From Chrysomallon squamiferum (lineage: Eukaryota > Mollusca > Gastropoda > Neomphalida > Peltospiridae), in the NCBI GenBank assembly GCA_012295275.1, contig CM022679.1, positions 8,978,669 through 9,042,668 of the forward strand: a stretch of 64,000 bases of DNA. The letters run 5' to 3'. The translations under genes were made by a program, and so were the position numbers. The notes under the pieces were generated by a model that saw only the letters and a list, made by a program, of their open reading frames with translations, searched no databases and was not told the DNA's origin. Shown piece after piece: positions 36,587 through 51,013 of this stretch (its first letter is position 1; every line of letters starts with the position of its first letter).

Positions 36587-38845
36587 GTATCTATGTATCT
36601 ATGTATATATACTAAGAACATAATGTATGTAAGGATTGCTCTAAACATGTTCGACTGCTGAAACTTTAATGGCAGTTTTTATTTATATAAAAAATCTAAA
36701 TCTAAAATCTTTGGGTTTTTATTTTACTTAAAAAGGACAATGAATCAAATTCCATTTTTATTTTTATTTATTTTATTTATATTTTTTTACAATTTATTAT
36801 TAACAAAAATACCAAAACTTCATAGCTTTTTTCTTTTCTGAATTGTAACATGACAGTGTCGGTTGGTGAGCGATATTCCTAGTGTTGAAGTTATGAAATT
36901 ATTGTAGTAATTCAGACTTATCTCGTTAAACCATTTATAATAATAATAATAATTAATTAATTAATTAATAAACGAAAATGTCGTTTGAAAATCACCGAGT
37001 AATAGTTGGTGTTAATACTAGAACACTGGGTTCTTAAATTTTCATTCTTATATTTTAATTTTAATTTAATTTAATTTAATTTAATTTAATTTAATTTAAT
37101 TTAATTTAATTTAATTTAATTTATTTATTTTTATTTTTATTTTTTGTTGGTTTATGCAGAGGACCTCTGAATCGGCTTCTCTGACGTCCAGTGTGTATAA
37201 GTGTTTGTGTATAATTATTATGTGTTTTCATGTTTTTTATATGTTTTTAAAATTAATATACATTATACATACATACATATATAGATACATATAGATATAT
37301 ATATTGAGCGGACATCAAAGAAGGCACTGATAGTTACAATCGCATCTAAAGGCGCTAGCTACCAATTGTTTTTAGGAATGGTATATTATTCCTTATAAAG
37401 ACTTAACTGAACATCAGACAATTAACTGAAACAGGAAAACAGGTAAACATGACAACTGTATTTTATAAAAGATCGTAAAAAAACGAAAACAGTCAGTTAC
37501 GATGTATACATTTCATAGCATTTAGACCTATCTTCTTTTACATTCTGCTTGATGTTTGACAATAATTCCACACATATTTATTCTTTAACACCCATCTGAA
37601 GTGAAAGGGAAGCGTCCGATCCATAAAAGTATTTAAAATATATATATATATACTTCAGGAACCACAACTCTTTCTACACAGTCATCAGCAGGAGAAGAGC
37701 AAAATAATTGAACAATTAAGTGTTCGGGAAGACAACTCTTACTTATCAGGAATAATCACACGTTAATCTACCAAAAATATGACATCTAATTAAGTAAATC
37801 TATCTTTATTATGGTCCTTATAAAGATAATTTATTATTCAAGATTAACTTTTTGCAAACACTTTAAAATTCCTACATTCAAGCTATGGATTTTTCAAAGC
37901 AGTATATTTGAAAATGTTTAGATATCCATTTTTTTTGTTTTGGATTGTTGTTTTTTCAAGTGTGATTGAATGTCATTTATTAGGTATAGAATAGGTATTC
38001 ATTTGACAACAATAATTTAAAAAATGCATTACTTTTAGCACAGTGATTGAAATGATGTCCCTACAAATTAGTTGCGTTTTTTGTTTTTCCCGAAATAATT
38101 TCGTTTTAAAATTTTCGGTCGTGATATTACATTAAGACATTAGCATGGTCTTATTCATATACTCTGTACTGCTATTCGGCCAATCGTTTTGGTTTTACAT
38201 CGATTAAAAGAAGATGAAAATAAAATACATTATATTTTAAAAGAAACTGATTTCTTTTAGCGCTTTGTTTTTGTTGCAAATACTGGTAATATAAATACAA
38301 ATGGAAACAGAAAAAAACACGTGCAATTAACGTGTATTGTCATAGTCGTGTTTAACTAATTGAAGTGACATAATGTTAGGTAAATATATGAAGTAGTTAG
38401 GCTTTCTGGAACCGGTATCTTCTACTAAGAAAACAGCCTAATGAGAAACAAAAACAGTATCGGTCATAATAAAAGCAGTTAGATCCAGAAATAAATTTAT
38501 CCGCATTGTCTTCTTTTTCTTTTCTCAACAAAATTAAATAATGTAATTTGATTTTGTTATTAATTACTGTTTTTATTTATTTATTAATTTAATTTATTAT
38601 TATTATTATTATTATTTAATTATTATTATTATTTTTTTTTTTTTGTTATAATTTATTTTTCAATTCAATATCTAATAAACATTTTGTCCTGGAAAATTGT
38701 AACTCCATCTGTGATGATTTAAGATAATATTATTATGTTTTCCAAATGAATTCTGAAGAATCTCTTATGAATTTTATGTTTTTGTTTTTTATTGTTTGTC
38801 GTCTTTTATTATTATTTTTTAAAACTTTTTCGTATTTGTGTATGC

Positions 38846-38882
<37 letters not shown>

Positions 38883-39769
38883 TCTCTCTCTGTGTGCGTG
38901 TGTGTAAATGTGTATGATTTTTATTATATGTGTTTACCCTACAGAAGCTGCATAACGTCAAATATACATGTAAAACAAAATATGATTGCAACTGAATATC
39001 TAAAGATTTTATTCCTTAAGTATAAATATGTCTCAACAGTTAATTATGCCGATAATAATAATAATAATAATAATAATAATATTAATAATAATAATATAGG
39101 GTGCTATTTTTTTTTTTTTTTTTTTTCTATTTCCTCACTGCTATTTTATACATGTAACTTTTATTTTATTTTATTTTATTTTATTTATTCATTTATTATT
39201 ATTTTTGTACCAGGTTAAGGCCACTCATTTTGTAAACGAAATGCATCCGATTGCTACATTCTCGGCACTTGTATCATATCGTGCTGAGTAACTCAGAATG
39301 TAAGACTTTCGTTGACACAGTGTGTGTTCTGCCGGTTTTATGAATCAGTCTCGGGAGCAGTATTCATAGCGATATCATGCAGTATATCAACATTTATCCA
39401 TCCATAAATATAAACAGGAAAGAATAACTAAAAAAACACCCACATAAATCTCACGTTGCATTTCAACAGCAACTGGATGTTGACTGACAAATACACTTTC
39501 ATTATTTAAAATTGTTTTCTTCTTCACATGTGCTCAGCTAGGTTTTCTTTTTGCCCTCGCAGGAAACCAGAGCTGACTGGTCATGTCGGCCCAGTGAAAT
39601 AACACTGAAATGCACAGTCGATTTTTATTGTACATCACAAAAGAATTTCTTGCTTAATTCACGCATTGGAACCAGTCTAAGAAATCGTGCTGTGTAAAGA
39701 GGGTCAGAGAGAACATAGAATGGGGACATACAGACATATGTTTATACGAGTTACATAAGTCTTTTAAAA
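36361..39769. other. Intergenic, microsatellite-rich
   Basis: No gene is supported. It holds GTAT and AT arrays at 36520-36605, a TTTAA pentanucleotide array at 37061-37122, AT runs at 37280 and 37640, GT repeats at 38851-38880, ATT arrays at 38595-38640 and 39053-39098, and TTTTA repeats at 39162-39190. The plus-strand open frame at 38838-39218 is a translation of these repeats. Confidence 0.6.
37061..37122. repeat. (TTTAA)n pentanucleotide array
   Basis: About twelve perfect copies of TTTAA, the only long pentanucleotide array in the window. Confidence 0.95.
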
Positions 39770-40017
39770 CAGTGGTGTGCAGGGGTCTGGTGATGCCCGG
39801 GGCCAACTCCTTTTTTGTACACCCCAAAGACCCGAGTATAAGGTCTAGAAATGAGAAATATTATGAGAAAGGAAGACATTTTGAATATGTATGCACAGAT
39901 GCAACATAAAATAAACACTTTATTCGATTTAAATATAAATCAACAAAATTTAAAAAGTTTTTTTCTCTGATTGGATGCCACCGCCCCTAAGGCTCCCCCC
40001 CCCCCTGCACGCCATTG
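39770..40017. mobile_element. hAT-like MITE (non-autonomous DNA transposon)
   Basis: Ends are inverted repeats: CAGTGGTGTGCAGGGG at 39770-39785 and the reverse complement of CAATGGCGTGCAGGGG at 40002-40017 (14 of 16 match). Subterminal GC-rich blocks (GATGCCCGGGGCC, and GGATGCCACCGCCCC near the right end) are also roughly inverted. CAGTGG-type ends are typical of hAT elements. The heptamer AGTCTTT lies directly outside the right end (40018-40024) and four bases outside the left end (39758-39764), a possible decayed 8-bp target duplication. No transposase is encoded in its 248 bp. Confidence 0.6.
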
Positions 40018-40771
40018 AGTCTTTAGCTTTATTTTTTAAGTCATTATACAACAATATATCTAAATTAAAGTACTGGTTTTTCAGATTATGAGATTATGGA
40101 AGTTAATCCGAGTACAAATGACTTCCACAGAAGCTAGCTATACATACTATGTTAATGATTACCGGATTAAAAATAGTATCAAACGTTTCATACTTGCCCA
40201 CGGCTTTAGGACGCTCGAACTGTTATGAGCTATATAATATATTATTTTTATTTTCAAAAACATATAGTTTAATATACATGCATTCAGTATTATAAACGAA
40301 TTTGTTCATGCTAAAGATAGAAAATGTAAATATTTAAATCGTAGTTTTATGACATACTAAGTAATACCATTCAGACTTATTTTTCATATTACCTGACTGC
40401 GTAGCAAGTGATTCAAATACTGCTTGTTCAAGTTAAAAAATTATATATTTTAATCCTTGGCTTTTTGGTTTTGTTTTGTTTTGTTTTGTTTATATTTAGA
40501 GCCCATTTGTAGCATGCTGAATCCGGCCTTTCTTCTTCTTCTTCTTCTTCTTCTTCTTATTATTATTATTATTACTGTTGTTGTTGTTGTTGTTGTTGTT
40601 ATGATTATTACTATTATTATCTGATTACAAAGAAACAACTATAATTTCTGTGGTAAAATAGTTATATTTACATATATAATTTTATATATATTAAAACCCC
40701 CAGCTAAATTCAAATAAATTAACATTATTTGTGCAGTAAGAAAATTAACTCTTGGAAGTGAAATAAGACGA

Positions 40772-40814
<43 letters not shown>

Positions 40815-41180
40815 CATAATAACAATAATAGTAATAATAATAATAATTTTCATACTAATAATACAAATAATAATTTTCATAATAATAATAATTTTAATAA
40901 TAAAAATATTAAATAATAATAATAAATAATAGACTATTACTAAATGACAGTCTAGCTTAAAGAAAACATCAGCGTCCAGTACTGATAAAATAGTAAATAA
41001 ATATAAACATATAAAAAAAAAAAACTATTCAGAAAATTATGTCATCTTTAGCAAAATGCCAAAACATTATGTAGATGTGAACTAACTAAAGATGCGAAAC
41101 ACGTGTTTAAACTGCATAATATATTTTCAAGGCACATATTGAAATTCATACAGACACATTACTGTTTGAAACATTTTTGA
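40018..41180. other. Intergenic, microsatellite-rich
   Basis: Nothing coding. It contains TTC, ATT and GTT arrays around 40530-40605 and interrupted AAT arrays from 40775 to 40930. No poly(A) signal for the orphan gene ending at 41181 stands out. Confidence 0.5.
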
Positions 41181-42208
41181 CTAGGAAGCATCGGTTGTTT
41201 CATTTTTCAGAGTAACTTCTTCTGGTACAGAACCGGGAGCATCAGTTGCCACGTTTTCTTTCCCTTTGAGGTGTTTTGCGAAGTTTTTGATGCTTTTCGC
41301 TTTATTCGAACATAAAACATCAGTTTTTGCAGTCCTGTTTTCAGTCGTGTGCTCAAAATTTAATTTCAAATCTTGATTGTTTTCGTGCGTCATGACCGAT
41401 CGAGGTCTCGATGCCACAACGACCTTCACCTGCGCCGAATAAGGCGGCTCCGGAACACACGGTTTTAAGTTAGAATATTTACTGAGTCGACTCTTAACGA
41501 ACAGATTTTCCACGGGATACTGGTCCCATTTTTTAAGTTTCGCTTTCTGCAGGTGCGAATTCAGCTGCTGGAATCGTCCGTCTTTTCCGGCACTGCCCGG
41601 AGAGAGCATCGATTTGCCGCAGTACGTGTCGTGGCGTTCTTGTTTTTTTGGTCGGTTTCCAGCACCGCTGGAAGTTTGACGAGAAACGTTTTGTCCTGAA
41701 ACAGCCCGATTTCGGTTCTTTCTCGTCGAATTTGTATCATGGGCAACGTGGGCTTAATCGGGGCCTGCGAGCTCCACGGTCTGATGTCGTAGTCGGGTTG
41801 GTGGTATATCACTTGCTGCAACTTCTTTTTGTCTTCGTCGCTCGGTGTCGGCAGGTTCATGCCAGCCAAGCTCATTTCGTCCTCTCGTTTCCACTTCTTT
41901 CTCTGCCTGACCTGCTGAGCAACGAAGGCTCTCCTCGACAAATCACAGGAGACCGATTCTTTCTGTCGTCTGCGAGAAATGTTCGACAAGGTCATGTCCA
42001 GATGACGGTCCTGACTGACGTTCTCGTGCAGTATCGTGTGCGTCAGGCGAGTTTTCGGTAAAGCATGTTTCACTGACAAGTACTGCTTCATTTTTATGTT
42101 CTTTGTGCTGTGAGTGGACACAGCATTGTCTGTTAACATCGTCATTTCTTCGACCGCGCCATTCTGAGCGCCGTTGCGAACATCCATTTGATTTCTAGCT
42201 ACCTCCAT
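41181..42208 (-). CDS. Unrecognised intronless basic protein, orphan gene 1 (one-base frame change)
   Basis: I do not recognise this gene. It starts at ATG 42208 with a good context (A at -3, G at +4) and runs 215 residues to TGA at 41561. A second open frame continues from near the same place to TAG at 41181. One base more in the A7 run (plus-strand T7 at 41643-41649) would join both into about 342 residues. The protein is basic and probably disordered, with RRRQ, QRKKWKRED, DYDIRPW, TLPMIQIRRE and, in the second part, KKWDQYP and a KEN tripeptide. No signal peptide or membrane segment is seen. Its composition is far richer in G+C and CpG than the flanks, which supports coding. The frame change coincides with an A-AAA-AAC heptamer. 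An assembly indel, a real mutation or ribosomal frameshifting are all possible. Confidence 0.6.
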
Positions 42209-42674
42209 CGTGTGATTTATTAAATATGTTAGAAATTAAATATTAAAAAAATATACTTTTATTCATAAAGTTCTGTTGTTGTTGTTTTTTTCTTTTCTAT
42301 ATATGTGGAAGATCTGTGGTAAAAGTACATACCAATCCAGATGGAACTTGAAGACTAGATTCAAATGATAACACTTCCGGTTCTGAATAACAATGCCAAG
42401 TCCATATTAAAAGTTAATGTCGTGAAAAGTTATTTCATCAGAAAAACACAGGTAGAGTGTTTACACAGCCTTCTCACGGGGGAAAATTACAAATATACGA
42501 CCACTGTTATTAACTCCCGGTGTTGTTTGTTCACTTCAGCACTGATTTATGCTTGTCAACTTTCAGTCTCCTGTTGTGCTAGACGTTACAACCGTCTGTA
42601 CGAATAAAGAAAAAGCGCGCACATAAAAATGTCATCTTTAAAAAATACACCTTATTTTATGAAAGACGATAAAA
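42209..42674. other. Upstream region of orphan gene 1
   Basis: Probable promoter and 5' UTR of the minus-strand gene. A divergent plus-strand open frame (42365-42607, 80 residues) starts 157 bp away. It has no recognisable features and I do not call it a gene. Confidence 0.35.
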
Positions 42675-42994
42675 TTATTTGGCGTCGGCTGTTCTGAAAG
42701 CTTCGGTGTTCCCCATGTTGACAACACACACTGACTTCGCCATTAGTTTGGAAAGAAACGTGTTTCCGTGCAGGTTGCTAAAACAAATAAAAATGTTCGC
42801 ATTATGGTCGACTGCCCCGGCATTCATATAGTGTGTAAAGAACCACATACACTTATACATGTATGTATTATTGTATATAACATGTGTTATTTAGCGTGAC
42901 CCATACCAAAATAATCCTTGATATTGGATCTAAACTAATCCCGCTGCTTTTGTTTCGCGTCGTAAAGACCTTACCAAGCGCGTAACTCCCCCAT
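42675..42994 (-). CDS. Possible two-exon small gene, 40 residues
   Basis: Exon 42975-42994 begins ATG GGG GAG and ends at a GTAAGG donor (42969-42974). Exon 42675-42777 follows a TTTTAG acceptor and ends TAA. The join is in frame and gives 40 residues beginning MGELRACNLHGN and ending RTADAK, with a hydrophobic centre. The second exon is GC-rich compared with its flanks. The intron would be 197 bp. Alternatively the second exon is the last exon of some other transcript. Recognised by nothing I know; speculative. Confidence 0.25.
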
Positions 42995-44844
<1,850 letters not shown>

Positions 44845-45478
44845 AATTAATTTAAATAATATATATTTTTAATTAGGAACAATACTTACAAATCACTTTT
44901 TCAGAAATATAAATATTTGTATATACATATCTCATTTTACGCAGCAGACTCCACTTTTTAATCGAAGAATTTCATTTTCGTCATATAAAAAAATATAACT
45001 AAAGTATTGGTACAAGTCATTTTCACTTTATTATTTAAACAGCTTTAATAATTTTATAAAATAAATAAATAAATTATAAATTAGAGCAGTGTTCCTGAAC
45101 TACGCTATCTGTAGTTCAAAGATTCGTTTTGAGGTTTTTTTTAAATGCTTATTTGTAGAAGCTGTACAACTTTGCAACATCAGCCACCTGGCTGGAGTAG
45201 GCTGCCTCGATTTATTTTATTTTAAATTTCACGACCACATTAAGAAGAATACATAACGAAAACAACAATATTTATACATGTAAACAGAAAAGGAATTCAA
45301 ATTACTTTTGGTTCGTCTTCCGTCATTTTCTTTTTTCCTTTCATATATATATATATATATATCACTATTTAAGATTTAAGTGTCATAATCACACGAAAAT
45401 ACTGAAGGTAATATTTTCAGTAATGTTATTTTCCTGTGGGATTCAATTAAAAGTTATATCGGAAGACATCAACCTCCT

Positions 45479-45480
<2 letters not shown>

Positions 45481-45573
<93 letters not shown>

Positions 45574-45590
45574 AAATAAAAATAAAAAAA

Positions 45591-45622
<32 letters not shown>

Positions 45623-45629
45623 AAAAATA

Positions 45630-45661
<32 letters not shown>

Positions 45662-45690
45662 AAAAATAAAAATAAATAAATAAATAAATA
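45481..45690. repeat. (AAT)n-(AAAT)n compound array
   Basis: An AAT array of about 58 bp passes into about 150 bp of AAAT and AAAAAT units. It ends about 70 bp beyond the stop of orphan gene 2. Open frames reading Tyr, Leu or Ile runs through it are repeat translations. Confidence 0.95.
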
Positions 45691-45761
45691 ATACATTAAC
45701 GATCAGACCGATAGTTTCAAAAAATGGCTGCGAGCTGGGTAATACAAAAATGCGTAACAGA

Positions 45762-46415
45762 TCAACCGTTTCGAAATCGTAATTTACCACTTCGCTGATT
45801 CATTACAAGAGAATCGGTCTTCTGCCTCCACAGCGGCAAAGGTTTCATCGCGCACCGGAATCTCAGAGGCATACGAGGCAGCATGTCATGTGACCGATCG
45901 CTTTCACTTTCTGTCTGAAACTCGGTCCTCGGGTAGAACGTTTCCTCTTTTTGAAACGGCGGCCGACCGCTGCCGTTTCCTTCAGATCCGGTCTCTTGTG
46001 CGCCTGCGCATGGCTTCCGAAGAGGTATGGTTTTGAGTATTCCTAGCAGATTCTTATGCGATATCGACGGCAGCGTCAGCGTGTTCGCTCGCCGTTCGTA
46101 GTCGTCGACGCTGTTGACTATTCGAATCCTTTTCCTCGTGTCCACGTACGTGTTGAGCGGTTCGCTGAAGCGGAACTTCGGCTGGTCGTTGAAGACGTCC
46201 AGAGAAAGCTGGACTTTCTTCAGTCCGGGCATTCGCGGAGTTGGAGACGGGAATTCGGACGATTGGTCCATGATGTATCCCTCAAACATAGCCTTACCCA
46301 GAAAGAGATGTCGGTCTCGATGAATGTACTCGCTAAACTTGTAAAGTCTCGGTTTTGTCCAGTAGTCGTTTCCTTGCTCCACCTGGAAAAAATCCGTTTG
46401 TGAACGCTGTTCCAT
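45762..46415 (-). CDS. Unrecognised intronless basic protein, orphan gene 2
   Basis: I do not recognise this gene. The best start is ATG at 46415 (G at -3, G at +4), giving 217 residues. The frame stays open to a TGA upstream but has no other ATG. The amino-terminal part is aromatic-rich (TDFFQVEQGNDYW, LYKFSEYIHRDRHLF). The middle has DVFNDQPKFRFSEP and RKRIRIV. TLPSISHKN lies near the centre, and the tail is Arg/Pro-rich (MLPRMPLRFRC). No signal peptide or membrane helix is seen. It is strongly GC- and CpG-rich compared with its flanks, with no splice sites needed. It lies on the same strand as orphan genes 1, 3 and 4, 3.6 kb from gene 1. Confidence 0.65.
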   Translation of the reverse strand: MEQRSQTDFFQVEQGNDYWTKPRLYKFSEYIHRDRHLFLGKAMFEGYIMDQSSEFPSPTPRMPGLKKVQLSLDVFNDQPKFRFSEPLNTYVDTRKRIRIVNSVDDYERRANTLTLPSISHKNLLGILKTIPLRKPCAGAQETGSEGNGSGRPPFQKEETFYPRTEFQTESESDRSHDMLPRMPLRFRCAMKPLPLWRQKTDSLVMNQRSGKLRFRNG

Positions 46416-47150
46416 AGCGCCGTGGCTAGCGCTCACACTGTTTCTGTTGGCCAGCCACAGAAATATCTTTCATTATTTCTTTCCACATAAATATCCATAC
46501 TTATCTCAGATGAAAATTTAAAAATATATATATTCCGATTCTGATTCTGCACTTCAAAGCTTTAGACACACCTGTTACGTTTAATAATGAAAATCCTCGG
46601 TAAAAACATTTTATTAGAAATTAAACAAGTTGTTCAATGAGCGTAATTTGGTCATCCCATGAAAAATATTGTCGTGAATTAATTATTTTGACCAAGTACA
46701 CCATCTATGTTCCTGATTTCTTGACAAGAAAAAAGATTATCTAAATCTCTTTTAAATAAAGAAAGAATAAACAGTAAGTTCCGTACGAATTATTTTAAAC
46801 AGATGGTCGCAGCTTCGCTTCTCTCAAAAAATAAAAATTATAAATATCCTTTTGTATTTCAGAAATGAAACTCGTACGATTAAATGATGTCATTAAGTCT
46901 GACAAGACAAAAATAAATAATATTTTCCAGAAACTGATTTACAAATTGCGTAACAAGTAACATATGTTTCTGTACGTTCACCAGACTTCATAAATAACTT
47001 AGATAAATAACCAACAGTCCGTATGTGATTATCAATAATCTGTTTTAAAACAACACTGTGGCTGACAGTTAAGAAAAAAAAAATTACAAGAACCAATATA
47101 TCCACTGATTTTGATTATGCTGTTATAATGATTATGTCCAGCAGTGATAA

Positions 47151-47183
<33 letters not shown>

Positions 47184-47584
47184 GTCATGGCATGCTGGTT
47201 TTTTTCATAAAGCATTGTCCAAAACACTGCTGTGTGGTTTACGGAATACAATAAAGACAAAAGAGACTCGAAGTTATCACAACATCGAACTGTTCATCGC
47301 TTCACTGCACGCACATTGTCATGGACTAAAGTTACAGACAGGCATCGGGGTAGAACGAAATTTAACAGAAGTGTCGTCAAAAAATTAGTATATTTTAATT
47401 AACGCTGTTTTTGGAATGTAACGACTCTTTGGTATTTTTTTTAATGTCAGAAAATATTTGAATGATGATGGCCAAGAAATCGCAGTAGACGAAAAAAAAA
47501 AAACTGGAAGAGCAAAGCTATTCCTCTGTGATGTCTTTCGTTTAATTATGAATTTTTATATTAATATTATTATTATTATTATTT

Positions 47585-47585
47585 A

Positions 47586-47624
<39 letters not shown>

Positions 47625-47730
47625 CAGTAGTAGTAGTAGCAGTAGTAGTAGTAACAGCAGTAATAATAGTTGTAGTAGTAGTAGTAGAATTAGAGATAAT
47701 GATAGCAATAGTACTAGTAGTAGTAGTAGT
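47585..47730. repeat. (TAG)n trinucleotide array, interrupted
   Basis: Repeated TAG/AGT units with CAG, AAC and ATT interruptions. It translates as poly-Ser on the plus strand and poly-Leu on the minus strand and is not evidence of a gene. Confidence 0.9.
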
Positions 47731-48413
47731 TTATTTACTTTTTGTTCTTTTTTCTTATGGTTTGGAGAGTACCAATACCCCAAACATACTAATTATATCA
47801 ACAATATTTTATACCGTTACAGTAATACAACCATTTTCTTGACGATTCTATTACAACAGAAGAGTGTGGTATACTTCTGCAACGAGTGAGGTAAAGCCAC
47901 GTAACAATGCAGGCGTTAATTTAGCTATACATTCCACTACCCAGGCGATGTGTTAAAAATAAAAAAAAAAAAAAAAAAAAAAAAAAACCAACCCCCAGAC
48001 ACTGGAGATCGTTTTATCGATTAAAATGTCAGCTCTATTATAGTCGTCTCGAGCGATTAAGACAAACAGATAAATGGTAACACAATTAAGATGTGTTCGT
48101 GCTTCAGGACAATTAATCTTTGTCTGGCTAATCCGGCGAATATAAAGTCATACATAAATTATTTGCTTGAAAAAAAATAAAAAAATAAAGGTAACATGCA
48201 GCCGATCTTTAGATTTATGTGGGGGGAGCAGACGGGGGGGAGAGAAGAAAATATCCTTATCATGTGTCCTGCACAGAAAATTCTACACTTCAGCTTAAGT
48301 GTATATTTGAATGTATTAACTGTTATTTTAGTAACCGTAAATGTAAGAAGGTTCTTAAACTAAAATATTAATATCAGACCCTGAAGAAAAACTCCGAAAA
48401 GGCTGAGTAGCTT

Positions 48414-48535
<122 letters not shown>

Positions 48536-48591
48536 CAATAGTGGTAGAAATAATGGTTGTAGTAATAGTGACGATCTAAAATAAATAAATA

Positions 48592-48640
<49 letters not shown>

Positions 48641-49444
48641 CTGCATAACATTGGTAAATCAGTAAAAATAAAATAATAACACATTTCATTTAATTAAATA
48701 ACTTTATATAATAATGATAAATGTAATAAATAATTCTCAATAGGTGATATTGTTTGATACAATTTCTTGTATATAAATAACATTTTTAATTTTTGATTTA
48801 TTATTATTTTAGAAATATAACTGGATTTGTGTGTATGTATTAATCTATATATGTAAGTAGGTTTTTATGTTTGTATATAATTAAGAATGTATGTATTTAT
48901 GTGAGTTGTATATGTATGTATATATATGTATGTATGTATGGACGTATGTATGTATGGACGACTGCTGTATGTATGTATAAGTAACAGTTTAGTAACATGA
49001 ATTAGCAATATACAGACTATTTTGTAATGTTTGTCTTCTCAAAACCAACAAATAGCTGCCAGTTTATCTAATTAATTAAAAGAAATAATGCAAACATTGA
49101 AACATAATTCATAAAACAGTGGATAAATAAAAAAAAATTATATTAATTAAATTCTAACTATAAATATGAACTTGAATCACAATTAAATTATTGCACATGT
49201 GATTTTAATTTTAGTATTATTATTTATTTTTTAATTATTATTTTATTATATGTTCTCGAATGAATTTTTCTTTTATATTTTAATTCTTTTTTTTTTTTTT
49301 TTTTTTTAGTGTTGTTAGTTACGAAATATTGTGAAACGATTGTAAACACAAACCTGAATTACTTACAACTGTATTAAATACTTAAATCCCTCTTTTCACA
49401 TTTCTTCATTTGATATTTATAATGTTTTATTACAAACTAAATTT

Positions 49445-50128
49445 TTACAGCTCGGAAATGGTGGTTTTATAGAAAATGTAAGGCAAAATTCTCTCTTCGT
49501 TTCTCAAAATCTGTTTCATCCTTTTCGTGGAAAGAACATCGCCGAGTTTGCGGCCGTTTACGGTTTTTTTTTGTCTCACTCCCAGCTCTACGTCGTATTC
49601 GTCTAACCTGTCCGTCAGTGCTTTTGTCAGATCGTCTGCCTCTTCTTCCTCACTGCTTGCATTGTGACTCTGGGGGTCCCGGGACATGGCCCGGGCCACG
49701 GAATCAACGGCGAAGGTCAACACGTCATCGTCAATAAAAGACCGGTATTTTTTTGCTGTGGGCAACGACACTTTGACACCAGCAACACCGTCATCGTGAT
49801 TCGTATTTCCCGATTTATTCCTGTTGATGGAAAAAACCTGAGTTGGATTGATACCTTTCAGTTTCCAGCACGCCTTGTTGTTGCTGACGTACTGGTTAGT
49901 TATCTTTCTCTTTGCGCAGGCTCCGTTGCTGTTAGGCAGAGGAGGCAGTGTGATGTCTGGATGGACGCCGAGGTCTTTCGTAGGCGACTGGCGGCACCTT
50001 CCGAACCGCCTTCTCAGGTTTGGAGGAAATCCGTGGTGAATGAAAGGGAGATCCTGGCTGGCTAACCCGGGAAACTCGCACACAGTCACCTCTTTCTCTG
50101 CTGAATCCAACACAGAAGCAGACGACAT
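49445..50128 (-). CDS. Unrecognised intronless protein, orphan gene 3
   Basis: I do not recognise this gene. It starts with ATG at 50128 (A at -3) and runs uninterrupted for 227 residues to TAA. The amino-terminal half contains FPPNLRRRFGRCRQSP and DITLPPLPNSN. The middle carries KKYRSFIDDDVLTFAVDSVAR. An acidic stretch SSEEEEADDLTK is followed by a likely helical, charged carboxy-terminal third (DRLDEYDVEL, KRMKQILRNEERILPY). There is no signal peptide or membrane segment. High GC and CpG relative to the flanks and an intact frame argue for a real gene. Same strand as orphan genes 1, 2 and 4. Confidence 0.7.
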   Translation of the reverse strand: MSSASVLDSAEKEVTVCEFPGLASQDLPFIHHGFPPNLRRRFGRCRQSPTKDLGVHPDITLPPLPNSNGACAKRKITNQYVSNNKACWKLKGINPTQVFSINRNKSGNTNHDDGVAGVKVSLPTAKKYRSFIDDDVLTFAVDSVARAMSRDPQSHNASSEEEEADDLTKALTDRLDEYDVELGVRQKKTVNGRKLGDVLSTKRMKQILRNEERILPYIFYKTTISEL

Positions 50129-50965
50129 GTTTTAAAACAAACCGACGTCAAGAAATTTATTCCTGTGTATATATGTATTTATTCCCTGTGTTTGTATCTA
50201 AATGATATTTTACGTCGTTTTTTTTCTTGCTAGATTTATTTATTTATTTATTTTTTTTTTTTCATATGATTGGTTTATTTCTTTCCATCAAGTTTCCGAT
50301 TCAGTGATGGCAACTTTTCTACTGTTAAAAATTTAAAAGTATTTCAGTGAATCATAAAAACTGAACAAACTCAGGAATTATTTTTTTTCTCTTTGTTAAA
50401 ACTGTAGCTATTTTTCGTTGCATCAAACTGCTTGTCCTATAGTATCTTTCCTTCACCTCTTTAACCATCAATTCATAATAAAATTCCCATTTTAAACAGT
50501 GAATCACATTTTCATCCTAAATCTGCTTGTTACATGAATTTGATTTCTTTACACGCCATATTTCCAAGTTCATTTAAAATCCAAAGTTTTTTCTTTTTCT
50601 GAATATTTCTTCTTCTTTGATAATCTGAGATGCTTAATAATTATCCAAATCGTCCTGAAAAACGTCTTTCCATTTCATTTTTTCACGCCTATATAAAAAA
50701 AAAAAAAGAAGAAAGTTCCCCAATTGTTGTAAGCTGCTATAATGTAAATATAACCCCACCTGGTCTAAGAGATCTTCATGTTGGTGGAGAATTAAGAGTG
50801 CCTGTCACCGCCATAATATATCACTAGTTATTAACTCAACACTCCGCTTTCACCGGACATTACCCTGACATTAACGATCATAAATCTTTAATCGAAGAGT
50901 CGTTCGAGCACCTTTTGGCAGACGAACACAGAAACACGGCAACAGTCGTTTTCTCGTCCTCACTC

Positions 50966-51013
<48 letters not shown>

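Noticed and set aside
42365-42607. 80-residue plus-strand frame divergent from orphan gene 1, containing TLPVL
   Set aside because: Tempting because of the shared LP motif, but it is short, Cys/Tyr-rich and without coding composition. Kept only as upstream sequence.
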